From: Parashewanella sp049608225
Lineage (GTDB): Bacteria; Pseudomonadota; Gammaproteobacteria; Enterobacterales; Shewanellaceae
Direction of reading: 5' to 3'
NCBI GenBank assembly: GCA_049608225.1
Contig: JBMYXI010000021.1
Coordinates: forward strand, 1-43,859
DNA length: 43,859 nt
The number at the start of each line of letters is the position of its first letter. Position 1 is the stretch's first letter. The position numbers were made by a program, and so were the translations under genes. A model generated the notes under the pieces. The model made no database searches and was not told the DNA's origin. It was given only the letters and a program-made list of their open reading frames with translations. Shown piece by piece: positions 1-8,893 of the stretch.

Positions 1-40
1 AAATTTGTATTAGATCTATCTCACATTCTATTGAATATCA

Positions 41-60
41 CTGAATACAGACTGAATACA
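41..60. repeat. Short tandem direct repeat in the ruvB downstream region
   Basis: Two copies of CTGAATACA (41-49 and 52-60) lie in the gene-free 1-242 stretch downstream of ruvB. A related TTGAATATCA precedes them. No function can be assigned, and no open reading frame of note is present in 1-242. Confidence 0.4.
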
Positions 61-211
61 ATGAAGTATTCCTCTTTATGTATTCAAGGAAATCGTGATT
101 AATGCTATGTATTGCGAACCAAGACATTGCATTGGTGACGTTAAGCGTGGAGTTATTGTTGAGAAGTGATAATTTTTTCGATGGTTAATTAGAACTAGCT
201 GCTACTTTTCG

Positions 212-230
212 ATGAAACAGCCAGTTTCAT
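212..230 (-). terminator. Weak hairpin downstream of ruvB
   Basis: ATGAAAC (212-218) and GTTTCAT (224-230) form a perfect 7-bp stem with a 5-base loop just past the ruvB stop codon. No long U-tract follows on the minus strand, so this is a weak terminator or 3'-end stabiliser for the yebC-ruvCAB transcript. Confidence 0.35.
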
Positions 231-242
231 AAATAGGCGGAT

Positions 243-1250
243 CTAAGCGTCTTGGATCGGCATATCAAAATGTTGATATGCTCTTGGTGTTGCCACACGG
301 CCTCTTGGAGTTCGTTGAATAAAGCCTTGTTGAATTAAGAATGGCTCCAGCACATCTTCAATGGTATCCCTGTCCTCGCCAATGGCAGCAGCAAGGTTAT
401 CCAGACCAACTGGACCACCGCTGAATTTGTCAATAATGGCTAGCAGCAATTTACGATCCATATAATCAAAGCCTTCCGCATCAACATCCAATAAATCTAA
501 AGCATGAGCCGCCACACTTTTTGAAATAACCCCGTCATGTTTCACTTCAGCGTAATCACGTACTCGTCTCAGTAAACGGTTAGCAATTCTTGGCGTACCT
601 CGTGAACGTCTAGCCACTTCAAATGCCCCTTCAGCTTCCATTTTTAAATCCATCACTTTTGCTGAGCGGGTAACAATAGTGGTTAAATCTTCATTGTTAT
701 AAAACTCTAATCGTAACGGAATGCCAAATCGTGCTCTTAATGGTGAGGTTAATGCGCCTGCACGAGTTGTCGCGCCCACAAGAGTAAACGGCGGTAAATC
801 CAATTTAATGGAGCGTGCTGCTGGCCCTTCACCAATCATAATATCCAGTTGATAATCTTCCATCGCAGGATAAAGTACTTCTTCTACAACAGGGCTGAGT
901 CGATGAATTTCATCAATGAATAACACATCCCCTTCTTCAAGATTCGTCAACAATGCCGCTAGATCCCCAGCTTTTTCTAATACCGGACCAGATGTGGATT
1001 TAATGTTGACGTCCATCTCATTGGCCACAATCATTGCCATGGTAGTTTTGCCTAAACCCGGCGGACCATAAATCAGCATATGATCGAGCGGTTCATGACG
1101 ATTTTTAGCCGCTTGTATGAAAACTTTTAACTGTTCACGAATTTCATTCTGACCAGTATATTCATCGAGACGTTTAGGCCGCATCGCCCGATCAATGACT
1201 TCATCTTGTGGTTCACTCTGAGGCTTTATCAGTCTATCTGCTTCAATCAT
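243..1250 (-). CDS. ruvB: Holliday junction branch migration ATPase RuvB
   Basis: RuvB is the hexameric AAA+ motor that drives branch migration of Holliday junctions on DNA held by RuvA, in the cytoplasm. The 335-residue product has Walker A GPPGLGKTT near residue 65, Walker B LFIDEIHRL near residue 110, the sensor/arginine-finger stretch LTSPLRARFG, and a C-terminal winged-helix domain ending in RTPRGRVATPRAY. The length is normal for the family. It lies 32 bases downstream of ruvA on the same strand and is the last gene of the yebC-ruvC-ruvA-ruvB unit. Identification is essentially certain. Confidence 0.98.
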   Translation of the reverse strand: MIEADRLIKPQSEPQDEVIDRAMRPKRLDEYTGQNEIREQLKVFIQAAKNRHEPLDHMLIYGPPGLGKTTMAMIVANEMDVNIKSTSGPVLEKAGDLAALLTNLEEGDVLFIDEIHRLSPVVEEVLYPAMEDYQLDIMIGEGPAARSIKLDLPPFTLVGATTRAGALTSPLRARFGIPLRLEFYNNEDLTTIVTRSAKVMDLKMEAEGAFEVARRSRGTPRIANRLLRRVRDYAEVKHDGVISKSVAAHALDLLDVDAEGFDYMDRKLLLAIIDKFSGGPVGLDNLAAAIGEDRDTIEDVLEPFLIQQGFIQRTPRGRVATPRAYQHFDMPIQDA

Positions 1251-1282
1251 CGAAATTTCCTACAATCCGTTAGCCACCGCTA

Positions 1283-1900
1283 TCAAAGCATTGACTTTAA
1301 CGCAGCTTTAATCAAGGTTTCTGAATCCATACCGTCTTGGTATGCCGACGAAACTGACTTGCTTGCTTGAGTTGGCTTGTATCCTAATGCCACTAACGCG
1401 GCAATCGCATCTTCTTCAGCGGTATTCACATCTGCTTGAGGGTTATAATCCGTTTTCAAAACAAACTCACGTTCTGAGCCAACAGAAGCTTCCATCAAAG
1501 ACTTCAATTTATCACGCATCTCTACCAACAAACGCTCAGCAGTTTTCTTACCAACACCGGGCAATTTAACTAATGTTGCAATGTCGTCACGCTCAACACA
1601 ATTGACAAACTCTGCCGCAGTCATGCCAGACATAATGGTGAGTGCCAGTTTAGGACCAACGCCATTCGTTTTTATCAGCAACCGAAATAACGCTCGCTCT
1701 TGCTTAGTCGTAAAACCATATAAAAGCTGCGCATCTTCTCTTACCACAAAATGGGTAAATAAGCTGACAGGTTGTGATAATTCGGGCAATTCATAGAAGC
1801 AAGTTAACGGCACTTGCAACTCATAGCCAACGCCTTGCACATCAATCATGATTTCAGGGGCTTGTTTATCAAAAAGTATTCCGGAAATTCGACCTATCAT
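1283..1900 (-). CDS. ruvA: Holliday junction DNA-binding protein RuvA
   Basis: RuvA binds the four-way junction as a tetramer and recruits RuvB. The product begins MIGRISGILFDK, the conserved OB-fold start. Tandem helix-hairpin-helix motifs follow (LIKTNGVGPKLALTIMSG and LVKLPGVGKKTAERLL), then a C-terminal domain III that contacts RuvB. The frame stays open 25 codons upstream, but I chose the internal ATG at 1900 because it gives the 205-residue family length. That ATG also overlaps the ruvC stop as ATGA, which implies translational coupling. Only the exact start is open to doubt, and only slightly. Confidence 0.96.
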   Translation of the reverse strand: MIGRISGILFDKQAPEIMIDVQGVGYELQVPLTCFYELPELSQPVSLFTHFVVREDAQLLYGFTTKQERALFRLLIKTNGVGPKLALTIMSGMTAAEFVNCVERDDIATLVKLPGVGKKTAERLLVEMRDKLKSLMEASVGSEREFVLKTDYNPQADVNTAEEDAIAALVALGYKPTQASKSVSSAYQDGMDSETLIKAALKSML

Positions 1901-2418
1901 TTGTATCGTCCATATGTTCGTGATTTTGCTTGTCCTGCCATCGAAATCAAACTTTGCATCGTATGGTAATGGCAAAGTGCTACACCCAGAGCATCAGCGG
2001 CATCGGCTTGTGGTGCTGCAGGTAATTTTAATAGATGCTGGACCATGTGCTGTACTTGAACTTTTTGGGCTCGTCCCGTTCCTACCACTGCACTTTTAAT
2101 TTGCGTAGCAGAGTACTCTGCTACGGGCAGTTCAGCATTAGTCGCCGCCACAATCGCAGCACCTCTTGCTTGGCCAAGCTTTAGGGCTGAGTCGGCATTT
2201 TTCGCCATAAACACGCGTTCAATGGCAAAGTATTCAGGCTGATATTGACGAATGATTTCACTCAGTCCGGTAAAAATTTGTTGTAATCGACCTGAAAGAT
2301 CATCGCCACTGGTACGGATACAGCCACTACCAAGATAGGTTTGCTGACGTCCGCTAAACTCAATGACACCATAGCCAGTTATGCGTGAACCAGGATCCAC
2401 ACCCAAAATTATTGGCAT
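1897..2418 (-). CDS. ruvC: Holliday junction resolvase RuvC
   Basis: RuvC is the dimeric endonuclease that cuts Holliday junctions symmetrically after RuvAB branch migration. The protein shows the RNase H-like fold motifs: first catalytic Asp in ILGVDPGSRITGYGV, a Glu in FAIERVF, and the C-terminal acidic/His motif in ADAADALGVALCH. The frame extends 8 codons upstream, but the start at MPIILGVDPG gives 173 residues, the usual length. It follows yebC by 28 bases, and its TGA overlaps the ruvA ATG. The yebC-ruvC-ruvA-ruvB order is the common gammaproteobacterial arrangement. Confidence 0.97.
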   Translation of the reverse strand: MPIILGVDPGSRITGYGVIEFSGRQQTYLGSGCIRTSGDDLSGRLQQIFTGLSEIIRQYQPEYFAIERVFMAKNADSALKLGQARGAAIVAATNAELPVAEYSATQIKSAVVGTGRAQKVQVQHMVQHLLKLPAAPQADAADALGVALCHYHTMQSLISMAGQAKSRTYGRYK

Positions 2419-2446
2419 ATTCCTCAGCCTTTTACTTACCAAGTGA

Positions 2447-3193
2447 TTAACTTAGCTGTTCCATAATTTCATCTGAAATATCGGCATTATGATAGACTTC
2501 CTGAACATCATCATGCTCTTCTAACATGTCAACTAAACGCATAAATTTTTCAGCCGTGGTTGCATCAAGTTCTGCTTTGGTCGAAGCGGTTAATGTCACT
2601 TCATCGTGTTCAGGTTCAAACCCTGCAGTAATTAATGCTTCTCGAACCTCATAGAATTCTTTCGGTGTAGTGATGACTTCAATACTTGAATCATCATTGG
2701 TTATTACGTCTTCGGCACCCGCTTCTAACGCCGCCTCCATGAGTGCATCTTCATCGACACCAGCGGCAAAGACTAGAATACCCTGTTTAGTAAATAAATA
2801 AGATACCGAACCATCAGTGCCTAAGTTGCCACCTGATTTATTAAAAGCATGACGAACACCCGTAACCGTTCGATTACGATTGTCTGTCATGGTTTCAACC
2901 ATCACTGCTGTTCCACCCGGGCCATAGCCTTCATACAAGATAACGTCAACTTGTTGTCCTTCAAGTTCGCCTGCACCACGCTTTACTGAACGCTCAATCG
3001 TATCACGGGTCATGTTTCCTGCTAGCGCTTTATCAATGGCTGTTCTTAGTCTTGGATTGGCATCCGGATCAGAGCCACCTTCTTTTGCGGCAACCGTCAA
3101 CTCACGAATAAGCTTAGTAAATAATTTCCCGCGCTTGGCATCTTGGGCGGCTTTACGATGTTTTATATTCGCCCACTTACTATGTCCGGCCAT
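2447..3193 (-). CDS. yebC: YebC/PmpR family protein
   Basis: A YebC/TACO1-family protein. Members act in translation of difficult (proline-rich) stretches and have also been described as transcriptional regulators. The N-terminus MAGHSKWANIKHRKAAQDAK is the family signature, and the central motif EGYGPGGTAVMVET is present. With 248 residues it is full length. Two ATGs are adjacent (3196 and 3193); the family start is the second, and the AAGGA ribosome site upstream could serve either. It is first in the unit that runs into ruvC, ruvA and ruvB, and it is separated from aspS by a terminator. Confidence 0.95.
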   Translation of the reverse strand: MAGHSKWANIKHRKAAQDAKRGKLFTKLIRELTVAAKEGGSDPDANPRLRTAIDKALAGNMTRDTIERSVKRGAGELEGQQVDVILYEGYGPGGTAVMVETMTDNRNRTVTGVRHAFNKSGGNLGTDGSVSYLFTKQGILVFAAGVDEDALMEAALEAGAEDVITNDDSSIEVITTPKEFYEVREALITAGFEPEHDEVTLTASTKAELDATTAEKFMRLVDMLEEHDDVQEVYHNADISDEIMEQLS

Positions 3194-3213
3194 CATATTT
3201 TCCTTCTTGTAAG

Positions 3214-3241
3214 AAAAACTGGAGCATAAGCCCCAGTTTTT
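3214..3241 (-). terminator. Intrinsic terminator after aspS
   Basis: AAAAACTGG (3214-3222) pairs perfectly with CCAGTTTTT (3233-3241) across a short loop, giving a hairpin with a U-tract on the minus strand. It lies between the aspS stop and the yebC start, so yebC-ruvCAB probably has its own promoter or depends on readthrough. Confidence 0.8.
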
Positions 3242-3262
3242 AGTGTAATAGGAGTTAGTTAA

Positions 3263-5038
3263 TTATTCTGTTACTTCAGCTTTAACAATGGTCTCAACTC
3301 CTAACTCTTTAAGTTGTTCAGGGTTTGCAAAGCTTGGAGCATTGGTTAGCGGACAAGCTGCCGTAGTTGTCTTTGGAAATGCCATCACATCGCGGATCGA
3401 TTGAGCGCCAGTCATTAACATAATGATTCTGTCTAAACCAAAGGCTAAACCTGCGTGTGGTGGTGTACCATAACGTAATGCTTCAAGTAAGAAGCCAAAT
3501 TTTTCATTAGCTTCTTCGTCTGAAATACCAAGGATTCTAAATACAGCAGCCTGCATATCCGCATTATGAATACGAACAGAACCACCACCTAATTCACAAC
3601 CATTCAATACCATATCATAAGCATCTGACACTTGATTGGCAGGATCTGCTTCTAATTGTTCAGGGGTAATACCACGTGGTGCGGTAAATGGATGGTGTAC
3701 GGCATGCAAACTGCCGTTGTGTTTTTCAAACATTGGGAAGTCAACCACCCAAAGTGGTTTCCACTCACCTTGTAGCAGCTCAAAGTCTTCACCGGCTTTC
3801 AAACGTAACGCGCCCATTGCTTCAGCAACAACATTGGCTTTATCTGCACCAAATAAAATAATATCGCCAGTCTTAGCTTGAGTGCGATCGACAACCGCGT
3901 TAACAATATCTTCGCTTAAGAATTTTAAAATAGGTGATTGAATGCCTTCCATTCCCGCATCCAAGTCATTGACTTTCATCCAAGCTAAGCCTTTCGCGCC
4001 ATAAATACCAACATACTTTGTGTATTCATCGATATTTTTACGTGATAGTTTTGCACCTTGCGGAATACGTAATGCTGTGACACGTCCTTCATCGTCATTG
4101 GCAGGTCCTTTAAATACTGCAAACTCGACATCTTTTACAAGATCAGCAACATCAACAAGTTCTAAAGGATTTCGTAAATCAGGCTTATCTGAACCATAAC
4201 GACGCATGGCCTCTGCATAACTCATACGAGGGAACTCGCCTAAATCTACATTCAGTAATTCATTGAATAAGCTACGAACCATAGTTTCGGTTTTTTCCAT
4301 CACTTGCTCAGAAGTCATGAAAGATGTTTCGATATCGATTTGAGTAAATTCAGGCTGACGATCGGCACGTAGATCTTCATCACGGAAACATTTCACAATT
4401 TGATAATAGCGATCAAAACCCGACATCATTAGTAATTGCTTAAAGATCTGTGGTGATTGAGGCAGTGCAAAAAACTGGCCTTTATAAGTACGGCTTGGTA
4501 CTAAATAGTCACGCGCACCTTCTGGTGTTGCTTTAGTCAAAATAGGGGTTTCAATATCTAAAAAGCCATTGTCATCAAGGAAACGACGCACTGCACTGGT
4601 CACTTTAGAACGGAAGACCAAACGCTCCGCCATTTCAGGGCGACGAAGATCTAAGTAGCGATATTTTAATCGTTGCTCTTCACTGTTATTTTGATGGTTA
4701 TCCATACTCAGTGGCAATGGCGCTGACTTATTGATGATTGAGAGTTCTTTGCCAAGCACTTCAATTTCGCCTGTTTTCATGTCTGCATTAACTTGGCTGT
4801 CAGGACGCGCTCGGACTAAGCCTTTTACTTGTACACAAAATTCAGCGCGCAAGCTGCTTGCAACATCAAACACTTCAGGTAAATCTGGATCATAAACAAC
4901 TTGGATCACACCTTCACGATCACGTAAATCTAAAAATACTACGCCACCAAGATCGCGACTACGATTAACCCAACCCACTAAGGTAACTTCTTGTCCAACG
5001 TGTGCTTTGTTCACGTCTCCACAATAATGACTGCGCAT
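3263..5038 (-). CDS. aspS: Aspartate--tRNA ligase
   Basis: A class II aminoacyl-tRNA synthetase that charges tRNA-Asp in the cytoplasm. In order, the 591-residue protein shows an N-terminal OB-fold anticodon-binding domain beginning MRSHYCGDVNKAHVGQEVTL, motif 1 in the FLDIETPILTKATPEGARDY region, motif 2 in RYYQIVKCFRDEDLRADRQPE, the bacterial GAD insertion, and motif 3 GLAFGLDRIIMLMTG near the C-terminus. The length is that of bacterial-type AspRS. It stands between terminators on both sides and is probably monocistronic. Confidence 0.98.
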   Translation of the reverse strand: MRSHYCGDVNKAHVGQEVTLVGWVNRSRDLGGVVFLDLRDREGVIQVVYDPDLPEVFDVASSLRAEFCVQVKGLVRARPDSQVNADMKTGEIEVLGKELSIINKSAPLPLSMDNHQNNSEEQRLKYRYLDLRRPEMAERLVFRSKVTSAVRRFLDDNGFLDIETPILTKATPEGARDYLVPSRTYKGQFFALPQSPQIFKQLLMMSGFDRYYQIVKCFRDEDLRADRQPEFTQIDIETSFMTSEQVMEKTETMVRSLFNELLNVDLGEFPRMSYAEAMRRYGSDKPDLRNPLELVDVADLVKDVEFAVFKGPANDDEGRVTALRIPQGAKLSRKNIDEYTKYVGIYGAKGLAWMKVNDLDAGMEGIQSPILKFLSEDIVNAVVDRTQAKTGDIILFGADKANVVAEAMGALRLKAGEDFELLQGEWKPLWVVDFPMFEKHNGSLHAVHHPFTAPRGITPEQLEADPANQVSDAYDMVLNGCELGGGSVRIHNADMQAAVFRILGISDEEANEKFGFLLEALRYGTPPHAGLAFGLDRIIMLMTGAQSIRDVMAFPKTTTAACPLTNAPSFANPEQLKELGVETIVKAEVTE

Positions 5039-5133
5039 CTATCTTTCCTTCAATTCGATAATTGTTATTTGGAATTACGGTGTTCCGAGAAATGGATTCT
5101 GGTGCGATTCCATTCATATTAATGTTGAATGGT

Positions 5134-5139
5134 ATTATA
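5134..5139 (-). promoter_or_regulatory. Candidate -10 element for aspS
   Basis: On the minus strand a consensus TATAAT lies about 95 bases upstream of the aspS start, between the upstream terminator and the gene. The -35 position, inside the terminator stem, matches poorly. An inverted repeat CCATTC/GAATGG (5110-5115, 5127-5132) lies just downstream of the -10. Confidence 0.35.
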
Positions 5140-5148
5140 GATAGTAAA

Positions 5149-5181
5149 CGACCACAACCAAAGCAGTATTGGTTATGGTCG
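5149..5181 (-). terminator. Hairpin terminator after the sensor gene
   Basis: A 13-bp stem (5149-5161 with 5169-5181), perfect but for one G-U wobble on the minus strand, has a 7-base loop and a short TTTACT tail. It sits directly after the stop of the large sensor gene and upstream of aspS, separating the two. Confidence 0.7.
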
Positions 5182-5208
5182 GTTAGCAAATAAGCAACTA
5201 TCAACAAT

Positions 5209-8007
5209 TTAATTGGTCATGTAACTATTTTCTCGTAATTGCTTTGCTTTTCGTTTGAGCTGATCTGCTTGTTTTAATATTTCAATCGGGTTATCAGCAT
5301 CCATTGGGTAAAAAGCAATACCAATGTTCGCGGTAATTGGTAAGGTCGGTATCTGTAGCTCGATAACCCTTGAAATTGCTGCTAATGCGTTTTCAGCAAC
5401 TTGGCAGACAGCATCAAAATCTTGAGCACGATTTAAAATCACCACAAATTCATTACTGGAAAAACGCGCTAAGGTATCTGAACGCCTGAAAGTTCCCGCT
5501 AAAGCATTCGCAATACCAATTAAAAACTCATCACCCACTTTATGACAGAGTGTTTCATTGATCAGCTTAAAATTATTAATACCAATGAACATGACAGCAA
5601 ATCGAGTTTGTTCTCGGCTGTGCGTCAACACAGCATTAGTCAATCTGTCATCCAATAACCTGCGATTCAATAACCCCGTTAAATTATCATGCGTGTTCAA
5701 GTATTGAACTTTTTTCTCAACGTTTTGCCGACGAATAATTTCGCGTGTTAATTGGCGATTAATATACCAATAAACAACAAAAGCAATAATCAACAGTGTT
5801 AATGCCATTGCTGTGTATTGAAACCACTTTTTATAGATAATATCAGCATGACTTGCGCTATCAGGGATCCAGCGTTGATAAATTTTTCGCCTTTTCGCTT
5901 GATCAAGTTGCGCTAACGCTAAATTCATTAATGGAATAAGTGGTTCATATTGCGGATTTACCCCAAAATGACTATGTTGAATGCTCAGTTCAGGGAGAAT
6001 TGAAATGTTTAAATTATAATATTGCGACGAATTCATTATTAAAGATAACGTCATCAACTTATCAATAAAAACATCCGCACTGCCATCGGCAATCGCTTTT
6101 ACACCTGCTTCACTGTTTGGCACTAACATTAGTTTCATATTAGGCTCTCTTGCCATAATCTTTTCAGCTAATGCATAGCCTTCTACCACCGCAACTCTAT
6201 GTTTAGTTAATTGTTTTAAACTAAACAATCCAATATGTTCAATGTTCGATACTAGGGCCCACGATGTCGGCCAATAAGTATCGGTAAATCTGACTTTTCC
6301 TTCTCTATCTGAACTGCGTGCCATACTTCCAGCCAGATCAATCCTGCCATGTTTCAATGCTTCAAATAAACTGGGCCAATTGTCAAAAGCAATAGGTTCA
6401 ATTGCAATGTTCAAATGTTGCTGAATATGCTCTATCACATCTTTGTTGACGCCTGAAAACTGATTGTCTTCATCACTAAACTCCATAGGAGCCCAATTTC
6501 GAAGATAACCCATTTTTAAAAAACCTAAGCTGTTCAGGTAGTTTTTTTGTTGATCTGAAAGTGACAACTTTGATTCATGAGGCGAGATCAATTGATCAGC
6601 AGGATTTAATACCCACTTTCTTTCAATATCGACTAAGTCTTTTTGTTCAATTTTAGTAAACCCTTTACTTAACCGACGCGCTAACCCGATATTTTGCGGA
6701 TTTATCAGCACATGCACAGGTGTAATAAATTCGACTCTCGGCTCTTGATAAAAATCGGCCCAGATTTTATTCTTCAATAATTGGTGCTGCGTGAGTGTTG
6801 CTGGAGAGATAAAGCCTCGAATTTCACCGCGCTTAGCCGCTGCTATCATGGAAGCAAGTGTCTTGAAATATTCTATCTTTGCATTGGGCTGTTGACGTTT
6901 CAATGCAGGCAAATAACTCACCCGCTCTAACACTCCGATGGGCGAATGACTTAACTCGTCTAATTTTTCTAAAGGTGTGTTATACACAAATAAACGATGT
7001 TTAATGTCATAAATCCGCCACACTTTTGATAGCTCATTTTCAACAACACTGCCATCAACATTTGATAAGGTAACTTCAAAATCACCAGTCATCTTGTTTG
7101 CAGAACGATCATTTTCATCTGCAAAAACAAAATTAACCGCTACATTATTGCTCATGCCCCATAATCGCCATAAATCCACAAAGAATCCATGAGGTAAACC
7201 ATCAGTTCCTACATCTGAAAAAGGGTTCTGATTTTTTTTCAGTTCGATGCTGATTCCGGATGCACTGTCTTGCATCCCCAACCATTTTTGCTTGATTTGT
7301 CGATATTTGGACTGTGGAATTTTACTCAAACCTGTATCAATACGTTTGACCAACGCACTGTTTTTATCAAGTATGCCGGGATAAAGAAAACCAGTTTGCA
7401 GATCAAAACGATTTTCAGAAGGAAATAACTCAAAGATATCTTGTTGGCGGGCGCGTTTTCGAATGAACCCCTCGAGACCAGCGAATACATAAACATTTTG
7501 GTTGATCGCATTGTCGAGTAAATCGCTTTTTGAAGGATATTGTTTAAGAGTGAAATTGAGCCCCATCTTTTTCAATATCTCTTGGTGAGCAGAGCCGAGT
7601 ACCACGCCAATATTGAACGGTGATAATTGCTCAACACGTGATTTTTTACCTATAGAGTAATGAACATATAATTGGGTTTTTACTTGAACGATGGGTTTTG
7701 AAAACTGAAATAATGATGCTCTTGTCGGGGTATTCGCTAGGCCCGCATGCACATCTGCATCACCACGTTTAACCGCTTCAATTGATTCATTCCATGGATA
7801 GTTAACAAAGGTAACTGCTTGTCCGGTTTGTTTTGACCACTGCCGCCACAAATCAACTAAGTATCCCGCAGGTTTACCGTTATCATCTCTAAACTGATAT
7901 GGATAACTATCATCACCAACAGCAATGATAAGCGGCTTTTCGGCAAAACTTTTCCCTAAAAACACATAAAAAAAAATGAACAAAAATAAACGAAAACGTA
8001 TTTTCAA
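5209..8007 (-). CDS. Membrane sensor with three solute-binding-like domains and a degenerate GGDEF domain
   Basis: This 932-residue protein starts with a signal peptide (about 1-22). Three successive periplasmic bacterial solute-binding family 3-like domains follow at about 25-245, 255-470 and 485-720; the first and third keep GYLVDLW/SGVNKDVIEHIQ and DADVHAGL/RIDLAGSMARS-type motifs. One transmembrane helix lies near 735-755 and a cytoplasmic GGDEF domain at about 770-930. The GGDEF domain starts canonically (DNLTGLLNRR), but the signature is SSNEF instead of GGDEF, the metal-binding DxDxFK stretch reads GINNFK, and ND..GH reads NETLCH. It is therefore probably not an active diguanylate cyclase. 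The start codon is TTG at 8007, chosen because it alone gives a signal peptide and follows AAGGA. Regulation and ligand are unknown. Confidence 0.85.
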   Translation of the reverse strand: MKIRFRLFLFIFFYVFLGKSFAEKPLIIAVGDDSYPYQFRDDNGKPAGYLVDLWRQWSKQTGQAVTFVNYPWNESIEAVKRGDADVHAGLANTPTRASLFQFSKPIVQVKTQLYVHYSIGKKSRVEQLSPFNIGVVLGSAHQEILKKMGLNFTLKQYPSKSDLLDNAINQNVYVFAGLEGFIRKRARQQDIFELFPSENRFDLQTGFLYPGILDKNSALVKRIDTGLSKIPQSKYRQIKQKWLGMQDSASGISIELKKNQNPFSDVGTDGLPHGFFVDLWRLWGMSNNVAVNFVFADENDRSANKMTGDFEVTLSNVDGSVVENELSKVWRIYDIKHRLFVYNTPLEKLDELSHSPIGVLERVSYLPALKRQQPNAKIEYFKTLASMIAAAKRGEIRGFISPATLTQHQLLKNKIWADFYQEPRVEFITPVHVLINPQNIGLARRLSKGFTKIEQKDLVDIERKWVLNPADQLISPHESKLSLSDQQKNYLNSLGFLKMGYLRNWAPMEFSDEDNQFSGVNKDVIEHIQQHLNIAIEPIAFDNWPSLFEALKHGRIDLAGSMARSSDREGKVRFTDTYWPTSWALVSNIEHIGLFSLKQLTKHRVAVVEGYALAEKIMAREPNMKLMLVPNSEAGVKAIADGSADVFIDKLMTLSLIMNSSQYYNLNISILPELSIQHSHFGVNPQYEPLIPLMNLALAQLDQAKRRKIYQRWIPDSASHADIIYKKWFQYTAMALTLLIIAFVVYWYINRQLTREIIRRQNVEKKVQYLNTHDNLTGLLNRRLLDDRLTNAVLTHSREQTRFAVMFIGINNFKLINETLCHKVGDEFLIGIANALAGTFRRSDTLARFSSNEFVVILNRAQDFDAVCQVAENALAAISRVIELQIPTLPITANIGIAFYPMDADNPIEILKQADQLKRKAKQLRENSYMTN

Positions 8008-8027
8008 GGCCAGTCCTTAGCACACAA

Positions 8028-8037
8028 TAACATGTTA
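8028..8037. promoter_or_regulatory. Palindrome in the divergent sensor/cmoA intergenic region
   Basis: TAACATGTTA is a perfect 10-base palindrome about 20 bases upstream of the sensor TTG start, in the 154-base region shared with cmoA. It could be an operator, but a 10-base palindrome in AT-rich DNA may be chance. Confidence 0.2.
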
Positions 8038-8161
8038 CGTAAATGTTGTTTCAATCTATTAAAACTAATTTTGAATCAGATTACTAGACCATTTCGACAA
8101 TACTTGAAGAACAGAGCATTGCTTCGGTAAAATAGACTGTTTTTCTTTAAAAGATGCCGTA

Positions 8162-8893
8162 ATGAACCAACAAAAAGACAAGATTTACTCCAATCCCAAC
8201 ACGCAAATTGAAAAGTTCCGTTTTGATAATAAAGTGGCGGGTGTATTTGATGACATGATCAAACGCTCAGTACCTGGCTACGAACGCATTATTAATACAA
8301 TTGGTGATCTCGCAAACATTTATGTAAAGCCGAGTACAAATATCTACGATTTAGGCTGCTCTTTAGGTTCTGCAACTATTTCAGTAAGGCGAAATGTCCA
8401 TCATCAGAGTTGCAAAATTGTCGCGGTAGATAACAGCCCATCAATGATAGAACGCTGTCAAGAACACATTAACGCTTATGTTAGCGACATTGATGTCGAG
8501 CTCGTGTGCAGTAATATTCAAGAAATCGACATTAACAATGCCTCAATGGTTATTCTTAATTTTACCCTACAGTTTTTGTGTCCAACGGAGCGCGACGAGC
8601 TCATTGATAAAATATACCAAGGGCTCAATAAAGGCGGCATATTGATTATTTCTGAAAAGCTCAGATTTGAAGATCCTCATATTCAGCAACTACTGGATGA
8701 ACAACATTTAGACTTCAAACGCGCCAATGGCTACAGTGAATTAGAGATCAGCCAAAAAAGAACCGCTTTGGAAGATGTTATGCGCCCAGATACGCTGCAA
8801 ATTCATCAACAAAGGCTGTCAAACAGCGGATTTAACCACGTTAACCTTTGGTATCAATGCTTCAACTTTGCATCCATGGTGGCAATAAAATGA
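8162..8893 (+). CDS. cmoA: Carboxy-S-adenosyl-L-methionine synthase CmoA
   Basis: CmoA converts SAM and prephenate to carboxy-SAM (Cx-SAM), the donor used by CmoB to modify uridine 34 of several tRNAs to cmo5U. The 243-residue protein has the Rossmann methyltransferase glycine motif IYDLGCSLGSATIS near residue 60, preceded by the conserved VAGVFDDMIKRSVPGYERII stretch, and later VLNFTLQFL and GLNKGGILIISEK. It is full length. Its TGA overlaps the cmoB ATG (ATGA), so the two are translationally coupled. Confidence 0.96.
   Translation: MNQQKDKIYSNPNTQIEKFRFDNKVAGVFDDMIKRSVPGYERIINTIGDLANIYVKPSTNIYDLGCSLGSATISVRRNVHHQSCKIVAVDNSPSMIERCQEHINAYVSDIDVELVCSNIQEIDINNASMVILNFTLQFLCPTERDELIDKIYQGLNKGGILIISEKLRFEDPHIQQLLDEQHLDFKRANGYSELEISQKRTALEDVMRPDTLQIHQQRLSNSGFNHVNLWYQCFNFASMVAIK

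Noticed and set aside
1901..1975. N-terminal extension of RuvA by 25 residues
   Set aside because: The open frame upstream is just ruvC on the same strand in another frame; the family start MIGRI lies at 1900 and overlaps the ruvC stop.
3636..3881. Open frames opposite aspS and many other genes
   Set aside because: They lie wholly inside well-identified genes on the other strand and show no protein family features.
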